Assembly (NCBI GenBank): GCA_049317725.1 | Contig: JBMOHS010000215.1 | Coordinates: forward strand, 1 to 5,901 | DNA: 5,901 nt | Reading direction: 5' to 3' | Source: CAIOZW01 sp049317725 | Lineage (GTDB): Bacteria; Acidobacteriota; Blastocatellia; RBC074 | Part shown: positions 1 through 5,022 of the stretch, in pieces | Layout of the letters: every line of letters starts with the position of its first letter | How positions within the stretch are numbered: the first letter of the stretch is position 1 | Notes under the pieces: generated by a model | Databases searched by the model: none | What the model saw: the letters and a program-made list of their open reading frames with translations, nothing else | What the model was told of the DNA's origin: nothing | Translations under genes and position numbers: made by a program

Positions 1-3000
1 GCGCGGATGAGCTCGCGCCAACGATCGAGGGTCCGGTCAAAGGCCGCCGGGGCTTGGCGGATCACCTCGTCGAGCCAAGCCTCCGTATACCACCCCGCCT
101 CGGCCAACTGTGGTTGGATCGTCTGGAGCACCTCGCGGGCACGTGCGGCCGCCCGCTGCCGGGCCGGCTCCGATTGGATCTGCTCCTGGACCCCTTGGTT
201 CAACTCCAGGCTCGGCGGATCCCCCCCGGATTCGACCAGCTCGACCAGTGAGGTCCCGAGCGAACGTTGGGTCTCGGCCAGCCAGATCGCCTGGACGTGT
301 GATCGCACCAGATCCTCATTGGCCAAGTCGAGCCGCGGCGGTGTCACCTGTCCCGCCACCATCAGCTCCGGCCGCTTGAAGAAGTACTGGTCGTGGGGGC
401 TGCCCGTCGTGCAGTAGGTGAAGACCAACGCTGGCTGCCCACTTCGCCCCGCACGCCCGCTCCGCTGCGCATAGTTGGCCGGTGTCGGTGGCACATTGCG
501 CAGGTTGACGATGTTCAGATCGGCGATGTCCACCCCCAACTCCATCGTTGGCGAGCAGTAGAGGATCGGCAGACTCCCTTCGCGAAACGCCTGTTCCCGC
601 TCCTCCCGCAAGCCGTTGGGAACCTGTGCGGTATGCTCCCGCGCCTCCAACCCCGGAAGGTCTTGGAGATCTCCCTGATAAAAATCCACAAAGTAGGAGT
701 TGGTGCGGCCTCCGGCGGCGGGCGGCGTCGGCATCCGGATCGGATCGGGGAAGGGCTGCTGGCCACTCCCCGCCTTCCAACGCATGACGGCGGCGTTGAG
801 CTGATACCCCGGTGGCTGATCCTTCCGCTCCTCGACCACTTGGTGGAGCAGACCCGCCCGGTGCAAGACCCGCAGCAACTCCTCGATGATCTGCTGCACC
901 TCCTGGGTCGTCAGCCGCGGCCCCTCCCACCCCAGTGTCCGCGGCCGCCGGAGGTACTGCCCAAACCCGCTGCGACTCGAGAGGTAGCGATTGAACTCCG
1001 TGTCCCCCGGACGACGCGGCCCCGGGAAGAGGATCGAGGCCTTGCGCATCGGCTCGTCGCCGATCGCCCACGGTGCCTTCAACCGTTGGTAGCTCTGGCT
1101 GGAAATCCGATCCTGCTCGCCCGCCTCGAGATACCGCACATCGATCGCCAGCTCCCGCCGCAAATGGTCGAGCAGGACCTCGGCGATGCGCTGCCGCGTC
1201 GCCGGTCGCGCACCCTGCAGGGCTGGGTGGAGCGACACCCACTCTTCCTCCTCCTCACAGAGCTCGGAGAGGACCTGGTACTCGATCCGCAGCAACCCAC
1301 ACTGCTCCAGATTGGGGAGCGTGATGCGCCATCCCCGCTCCAGATCGCGGTAGAGGCGGTACCCCAACAGATTGAGCAGCGCAATCTCCGTGTCCTTCTT
1401 GTTCTGGAACTTCTCATCGGGGTAGAGGGAGTACTGCTGTGGGGTGAGCCGCAATGCCTCGAAGACGCGCCTGGGCAGATCCTCATGCCCGATCCCGGAC
1501 TCCCCGGCAGCGGCGAGCGCCTGCCGGAGCGCGACGCGAATGAGGGTCGTCTCGAGGAAATCGTTGAAGTGGCCCGCCTGCAACGAGGCATCCTGTCGAT
1601 TGTCGGTGAAGGTCAGCAGCTTGCGCGCCGAAGTGGGGAGTGGCTCCTGCCGCAGGCGACGGATCGCGGCCAGATTAGTGATCGTCGTTGCTGTGCTGCG
1701 CCCCTCGGAACCGAGCCCCGTCACCTTGCTGAAGTCGTTCCGCTGTCGGTAACTCCACGAAACCCCACAGGAGAGGCAGAAGCGGAAGGGCGAGGTGAAG
1801 TAACTGTACGTCAGCCCCTCGCCCCCAACTCGTCCATCCGTCCCGACGACTACTGGCTGCGGCAGATCGGCCTCGCGCTCGGGATTGATCTGCCCATCCT
1901 CCCGCAGCCACTCCTCTGGCACCCGATTGACCATCTCCCGGCGGTCGATCGGGAAGGGCCTCGTCGAGCTGAAATAGAGAAAGCCGGGTTGACTGACCCC
2001 CTCTTCGCGCCCCTGATCGTTTGTCGCGCGCGCCTTGAACCGGTCGGGCTCCCCTCTCTTCCCAAAGACTCGCATCACCGAGTAGTACTCCTGCCCACAC
2101 TCCCGGCAGAAGGTCAGCGGCAGAAGAAGGTGTTGGCGTGACCCTGGCCGGTAGTACTGCCCGAAGAGGGTCAGGTAGCGGGTCGCTTCGTCCTCGAGCG
2201 TCGCGTGGATCGTCTCCCCGCGGCTGATGAACTGGTGGAGGCGGAAGCTGAGCGGAGCCGCTCCCGTCACTGGATGGCGCCCGCACTCTGCCCCGGCGAG
2301 CAGGGCCCACTGCAGTGCGCGCTGACACTCCTCAGGCGAGAGCCCCAGCTCGTGCGCCAACCTTGCCGCAGCGCCATCCGCTCCCGTGATCCGCGAGGGG
2401 CGCCGCCGGACCAGCCGGCCTTCCTGTTCTTCTAATCCCAACTGTCGCTCGATCCAGGCAACCAACGGATCGCCAACGAAGGCGACATAGTCTGTCGGGA
2501 ACGAACCGCCCGTCGCCACCTCCTGGACCCGCTGCCGCAACTCTTCCGGCGTCGGCTCGCCCGTTGTCGCCCGCTCCAGTGTCTCGAGGATGACGCTCTC
2601 CGGTCGCACCTCCGCCCCGAAGATCGTCGTCGCCACCCGTGCCACCTCTTCCCGCTGCGACGCGAAGCCCCCTCCTCCCGCAATCGTCGCCGAGGTGCCG
2701 ATGCAGAGAAGATCTTTCGCCGCCAACCGGTTCCGCAGCCGCCTCACCAACAACGAGACATCCGCCCCTTGTCGCCCGCGATAGGTGTGCAGCTCATCCA
2801 GCACCAGAAAACTCAGTCCTTGTGCCGACTCGATGATCTTCTGCTCGAAGGGGCGCGTCAGCAACAGGTCGAGCATGACGAAGTTGGTCAGGAGGATGTC
2901 CGGGGGGGACCGCAGAATCCGGTCGCGCGTCTCTCGATCCTCCTGCCCCGTGTACCGTGCATAGCTCACCAGGGCCTCGCCCGGAGACCCGAGATACTTC

Positions 3001-3497
3001 TCCAACTCCCCTTCCTGGCTGTTGGCGAGGGCGTTCATCGGATAGACGACGATTGCCCGGATCCCCTTTCCCGTCCCCTCCCGCAAGACCCGGTCGACGA
3101 TCGGGATCATGTAAGCCAAGCTCTTTCCCGATCCAGTTCCCGTGGTCAGCACATAGTTCCGCCGGGCAGCCGCCTCCTCAATCGCCGCCACCTGATGGCG
3201 GTGCAACTGGAGCGGCTGCCCCCCTCCCAGCCCTCCCACCCCTCCCACCCCTTTCTCACGTCGAAAAATTCTTTCGCACTCGGGGTGGAGTACCCCCTCC
3301 CGGATCAACCAGTCGAGCGAATCCCCCCGCGCGAACGAGGGATTGAGCTGGATCAACGGGTCCGGATAGAAGACGCCCTCCGCCAAGCTCGCCTCCACCT
3401 TCGCCGCAATTCGCGCGTCTTGGAGCTGCATGAAGCTCTTGATGTACCCCTCATATTGGGCAATCAGGTCATCGCGAAACTCAAAAATGTTCATCAT
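1..3497 (-). CDS. Giant superfamily 2 DEAD/DEAH-box helicase, 3'-truncated by the window edge
   Basis: This frame runs without a stop from ATG at 3497 to the left edge, giving 1165 codons with the C-terminus missing. It is an ATP-dependent nucleic acid helicase or translocase, presumably cytosolic. Visible motifs are Walker A GTGSGKS (residues 120-126, Lys125), VVYPMNALANSQ (motif Ia region), DELH (234-237) followed by TYRGRQGAD, SAT (269-271), LLTFTDNRQD opening the second RecA domain (about 627-636), and YCSPTMELGVDI (980-991) with QRSGRAGR (1011-1018, motif VI arginines). Two CxxC pairs (Cys464/467 and Cys574/577) lie between the RecA halves and could bind zinc. About 350 residues separate motif III from RecA2, and another 350 lie inside RecA2. 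The N-terminal block NIFEFRDDLIAQYEGYIKSF and the architecture resemble the large helicases related to YprA/MrfA and DrmA, often ending in a DUF1998 domain, which would lie outside the window. Start choice: tandem ATGs at 3497 and 3494, with only a weak GAGAG upstream. The helicase call is firm; the biological role is unknown. Confidence 0.93.
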   Translation of the reverse strand, partial: MMNIFEFRDDLIAQYEGYIKSFMQLQDARIAAKVEASLAEGVFYPDPLIQLNPSFARGDSLDWLIREGVLHPECERIFRREKGVGGVGGLGGGQPLQLHRHQVAAIEEAAARRNYVLTTGTGSGKSLAYMIPIVDRVLREGTGKGIRAIVVYPMNALANSQEGELEKYLGSPGEALVSYARYTGQEDRETRDRILRSPPDILLTNFVMLDLLLTRPFEQKIIESAQGLSFLVLDELHTYRGRQGADVSLLVRRLRNRLAAKDLLCIGTSATIAGGGGFASQREEVARVATTIFGAEVRPESVILETLERATTGEPTPEELRQRVQEVATGGSFPTDYVAFVGDPLVAWIERQLGLEEQEGRLVRRRPSRITGADGAAARLAHELGLSPEECQRALQWALLAGAECGRHPVTGAAPLSFRLHQFISRGETIHATLEDEATRYLTLFGQYYRPGSRQHLLLPLTFCRECGQEYYSVMRVFGKRGEPDRFKARATNDQGREEGVSQPGFLYFSSTRPFPIDRREMVNRVPEEWLREDGQINPEREADLPQPVVVGTDGRVGGEGLTYSYFTSPFRFCLSCGVSWSYRQRNDFSKVTGLGSEGRSTATTITNLAAIRRLRQEPLPTSARKLLTFTDNRQDASLQAGHFNDFLETTLIRVALRQALAAAGESGIGHEDLPRRVFEALRLTPQQYSLYPDEKFQNKKDTEIALLNLLGYRLYRDLERGWRITLPNLEQCGLLRIEYQVLSELCEEEEEWVSLHPALQGARPATRQRIAEVLLDHLRRELAIDVRYLEAGEQDRISSQSYQRLKAPWAIGDEPMRKASILFPGPRRPGDTEFNRYLSSRSGFGQYLRRPRTLGWEGPRLTTQEVQQIIEELLRVLHRAGLLHQVVEERKDQPPGYQLNAAVMRWKAGSGQQPFPDPIRMPTPPAAGGRTNSYFVDFYQGDLQDLPGLEAREHTAQVPNGLREEREQAFREGSLPILYCSPTMELGVDIADLNIVNLRNVPPTPANYAQRSGRAGRSGQPALVFTYCTTGSPHDQYFFKRPELMVAGQVTPPRLDLANEDLVRSHVQAIWLAETQRSLGTSLVELVESGGDPPSLELNQGVQEQIQSEPARQRAAARAREVLQTIQPQLAEAGWYTEAWLDEVIRQAPAAFDRTLDRWRELIR
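3219..3251 (-). repeat. G-rich 9-nt tandem repeat inside the helicase gene (Gly/Val linker)
   Basis: On the coding strand, three 9-nt units of the form GGG-STG-GGA are followed by GGGGGG. They encode residues 83-93, GVGGVGGLGGG, just before the Q-motif-like QPLQLHRHQ. The tract has seven runs of three or more G separated by one or two bases, so it satisfies the usual G-quadruplex pattern in both the non-template DNA strand and the mRNA. The peptide is probably a flexible linker between the N-terminal segment and RecA domain 1. Confidence 0.8.
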
Positions 3498-3716
3498 TCG
3501 CTCTCGAAATCCGGGGTCGTTGACGAGGCTGAAGGCGTCCCTCCTCTGGCCAAGAAGGGGAAATCTGCTCCAGTCCAGGAGTCAAAGCTGAGATGGTGGA
3601 GTTCAAATTACCGTTGGTGGGGGTTCCATCGGCAGATGGCAGTTACCGAGAGGGTTGGTCCGGCGTTTGGCTGAGCTTCCTGTTTCGGGGCATGGCAGCT
3701 CCGCATGAAACCTTGA

Positions 3717-3754
3717 GTTGACAATATTGGACTCTGCGCCAACCCACTGTCAAC
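3717..3754. repeat. Interrupted inverted repeat GTTGACA...TGTCAAC, possible operator
   Basis: A perfect 7-bp arm, GTTGACA (3717-3723), is matched by TGTCAAC (3748-3754). A second nested pair, TTGG (3727-3730) with CCAA (3739-3742), lies inside it. Each arm contains a consensus -35 hexamer TTGACA, facing inward on the two strands. The dyad in the middle of a divergent promoter region would fit a dimeric repressor site or overlapping promoters, but no protein binding can be shown from sequence. Confidence 0.4.
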
Positions 3755-3778
3755 AACTCGGCAAGATTTCTTCCCCCC

Positions 3779-3802
3779 ATGACTCCGAACATGACTCCGA
3801 AC
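3779..3802. repeat. Perfect 12-bp tandem direct repeat
   Basis: ATGACTCCGAAC occurs twice head to tail with no mismatch, and the preceding C (3778) also matches the C at 3790. A 12-bp period is near one helical turn, so two protein monomers could sit on the same DNA face. It may equally be a simple replication-slippage duplication. Confidence 0.6.
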
Positions 3803-3916
3803 CGGCTTTCTCACTTGATTTTTTTCGTCCATTCCGGTCCCACTGGTGTATCCTGACACGCGAACGAAGCGGTGGGCGATCGGCTCTCGGCCAACAGCTG
3901 ATCAAATCCAGCCCGT

Positions 3917-3940
3917 CACCCAACCACCCCACCAACCCAC
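3917..3940. repeat. 24-nt perfect C/A mirror repeat, G-rich on the minus strand
   Basis: The two 12-nt halves CACCCAACCACC (3917-3928) and CCACCAACCCAC (3929-3940) are exact mirror images. The minus strand reads as G runs of 2-4 separated by T or TT, with the arrangement GG-TT-GG, loop, GG-TT-GG, which can fold as a two-tetrad G-quadruplex. On the plus strand this G-free, U-free tract forms an unstructured mRNA leader just before the ribosome binding site of the 123-aa gene. Confidence 0.6.
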
Positions 3941-3941
3941 C

Positions 3942-3947
3942 AGGAGG
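3942..3947 (+). promoter_or_regulatory. Strong Shine-Dalgarno site for the 123-aa gene
   Basis: AGGAGG, a full match to the anti-Shine-Dalgarno core, lies 8 nt before ATG 3956 and fixes that start. It follows a C/A-only stretch, so it is probably accessible and the gene well translated. Confidence 0.85.
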
Positions 3948-3955
3948 AGAGAAGA

Positions 3956-4327
3956 ATGTGGATCTTTACCAAGCACGGCTTCTACAGCGCAGTCTGCGCG
4001 CGCCAGGGAGATGGGGGCCACGGTCAACCCGTCGATCCTGACCGGGTCATGGTCCGGGTCAGGCTCCGACAGCACCTCGAGGCGCTGCAGCACCGCTTTC
4101 CCGAACTGCTCTCCTCCTATGAGATTCAGGAGTTTCAGGGAACCGACTATGCCTACCGGATCTTCCTTCCGAAGAGGGTCTGGTCGGAGGTTCTGGCAGG
4201 ACTTGGCGAGGAGACGGACTACGATAACTTCAAGTCGGCAGTCGCCTGCCATCAGGGCGCGCCTGGGGCCGCCTACGAACACGCCCTCCACGATATCTGG
4301 TCAGTCATGTACCGCTTGCAGAGATGA
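3956..4327 (+). CDS. Conserved-looking 123-aa protein of unknown function (MWIFTKHGF start)
   Basis: This complete gene has a strong AGGAGG site 8 nt upstream and ends at TGA 4325-4327. The protein is soluble, with no signal peptide or membrane segment. It begins with a hydrophobic strand-like segment (MWIFTKHGFYSAV, 1-13) followed by a Gly/His/Asp loop (18-30). Next come an arginine-rich strand and helix (RVMVRVRLRQHLEAL, 30-44), a strand pair around YEIQEF and YAYRIFLP (55-72), then helices including ETDYDNFKSAV (86-96) and YEHALHDIWSVMYRLQR (107-123). The pattern suggests a small alpha/beta fold. The N-terminal MWIFTxxGF signature looks like that of short orphan proteins found in varied bacteria, but I cannot name a family or function. 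It is divergent from the helicase and convergent with the 194-aa gene. Its codon usage matches its neighbours, and it is the only plus-strand gene in the window. Confidence 0.87.
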   Translation: MWIFTKHGFYSAVCARQGDGGHGQPVDPDRVMVRVRLRQHLEALQHRFPELLSSYEIQEFQGTDYAYRIFLPKRVWSEVLAGLGEETDYDNFKSAVACHQGAPGAAYEHALHDIWSVMYRLQR

Positions 4328-4437
4328 CGGGAGGGCTCAGGGCCCCCAAGGTTGGCGGAAACAGGAAGAGAAGTCCGGCGGCTTGCCCTCCGCGCACCAA
4401 GTGGAGGGATTCGAGGGTCTGCTCGGAGATCATCACG
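4328..4437. other. Convergent gap between the 123-aa and 194-aa genes
   Basis: These 110 nt separate two converging genes. The only structure seen is the pair of modest stem-loops described below. There is no T-run typical of an intrinsic terminator on either strand, and no credible small ORF. Confidence 0.5.
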
Positions 4438-4449
4438 CTATCCTCCGAG
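4386..4449. terminator. Two weak hairpins, possible bidirectional terminator
   Basis: The first stem is CCCTCC (4386-4391) with GGAGGG (4403-4408) and an 11-nt loop. The second is CTCGGAG (4422-4428) with CTCCGAG (4443-4449) and a 14-nt loop, which spans the stop codon of the 194-aa gene (4440-4438). Their position between converging genes fits termination, but the absence of a U-tract makes an intrinsic terminator doubtful. Confidence 0.22.
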
Positions 4450-5022
4450 GGTCAACTTGGTATACTCCCGCCGCTCCGCGATCTTCTCCAACAAGTTGGA
4501 GAAGGTGCGAGCCTTGTCGATCGCTCCCTTGGGATTGGTGATGACGGGAATCTGGTTCCATTGGCAGAAGCGCTTGAACTCTGCGGCCTTGAGCGTCTTC
4601 CAGCACTCCTTGACCTCCGCGTCGGTTCCGAGCACCATCCGGTGAAGCAGCTCCTCCATCTCGCGCCGCGGGGCATCGTTCAGCTCGCGGATGACCTGCG
4701 ACGAGACGCTCGCCTTGACCACCTCGAGCGCAAACTGCTCCTTCTCCTTCTTCCCGTTTTTCAGATACCGCGTTCCGACCGGGGACTGCCCGCTCATCCA
4801 ATCAGCTGTCACCAGAGGGCGATTCTCGGGTTGGGCCAGCAAGGCGATCAAATCGGCATAGGCGGCCGTATTTCGGTAGGCCTGCCCTTCAGCCTTTGCT
4901 GTAAAAGCACTGAGCTGGTCATCCAGCTTCCCGGCCAAGCCAACCAGCGCTGGGTCCCGCAGCAGGCTCGGGTGTCGATCCATGATCTCGAGCAGGTCAC
5001 GCAGTCGTCTCGCCAAGTCCAT
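4438..5022 (-). CDS. 194-aa protein of unknown function, ParA operon partner
   Basis: I do not recognise the family. ATG 5022 is preferred because AAGGAG (5035-5030) stands 7 nt before it. An in-frame ATG at 5028 would leave only 1 nt. The product is soluble and mostly helical, with an N-terminal Leu/Arg/Asp-rich helix (1-45), a loop with NRPLVTADWMSGQSPVGTRY (67-86), a Lys/Glu-rich patch (88-96), a helix QVIRELNDAPRREMEELLHR (109-128), and a C-terminal block around LKAAEFKRFCQWNQIPV (145-160) followed by NPKGAIDKARTFSNLLEKI (163-181). That last block, a helix, an IP turn and a second basic helix, is loosely like SAP/HeH-type DNA-binding elements, which is only a guess. The start lies inside the end of the ParA gene, so the two are probably translationally coupled. 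It has no ParB-like motifs, but its place next to ParA suggests a partner or adaptor. Confidence 0.87.
   Translation of the reverse strand: MDLARRLRDLLEIMDRHPSLLRDPALVGLAGKLDDQLSAFTAKAEGQAYRNTAAYADLIALLAQPENRPLVTADWMSGQSPVGTRYLKNGKKEKEQFALEVVKASVSSQVIRELNDAPRREMEELLHRMVLGTDAEVKECWKTLKAAEFKRFCQWNQIPVITNPKGAIDKARTFSNLLEKIAERREYTKLTLGG

Larger units (their letters stand above)
3498..3955. other. Divergent intergenic regulatory region
   Basis: This 458-nt stretch separates the minus-strand helicase from the plus-strand 123-aa gene, so it should hold both promoters. I see no convincing sigma-70 promoter. TTGACA hexamers occur on both strands (3718-3723 plus, 3753-3748 minus), but neither has a good -10 hexamer at 16-18 nt. 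The part from about 3711 to 3860 is visibly more A+T-rich than the flanking genes and includes a run of seven T at 3819-3825. It also holds an inverted repeat, a 12-bp tandem repeat, a small CCATC-GGCA-GATGG hairpin (3626-3639) and a C/A mirror repeat. Short open frames here show no recognisable protein. Confidence 0.7.

Noticed and set aside
393..2141. Long plus-strand open frame of 582 codons
   Set aside because: It is exactly antisense to the helicase, whose motifs are in frame across the same bases. The plus product is Pro/Arg/Leu-rich with no recognisable domain, as expected for a shadow in GC-rich DNA.
2769..3674. Plus-strand open frame of 301 codons running from the helicase into the intergenic region
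   Set aside because: It overlaps the Walker A and DELH region of the helicase on the opposite strand, has no ribosome binding site and no domain.
3815..3854. Possible sigma-70 promoter TTGATT...TATCCT for the 123-aa gene
   Set aside because: The spacing between the two hexamers is 28 nt, far from the usual 16-18.
3608..3859. Minus-strand 83-codon frame in the intergenic region
   Set aside because: There is no ribosome binding site or domain. Its repeated RSH residues come only from the 12-bp tandem repeat.
3846..4541. Plus-strand open frame of 231 codons
   Set aside because: It overlaps the 123-aa gene in another frame. The 123-aa start has AGGAGG at ideal spacing, and this frame gives a Ser/Arg/Pro-rich sequence without motifs.
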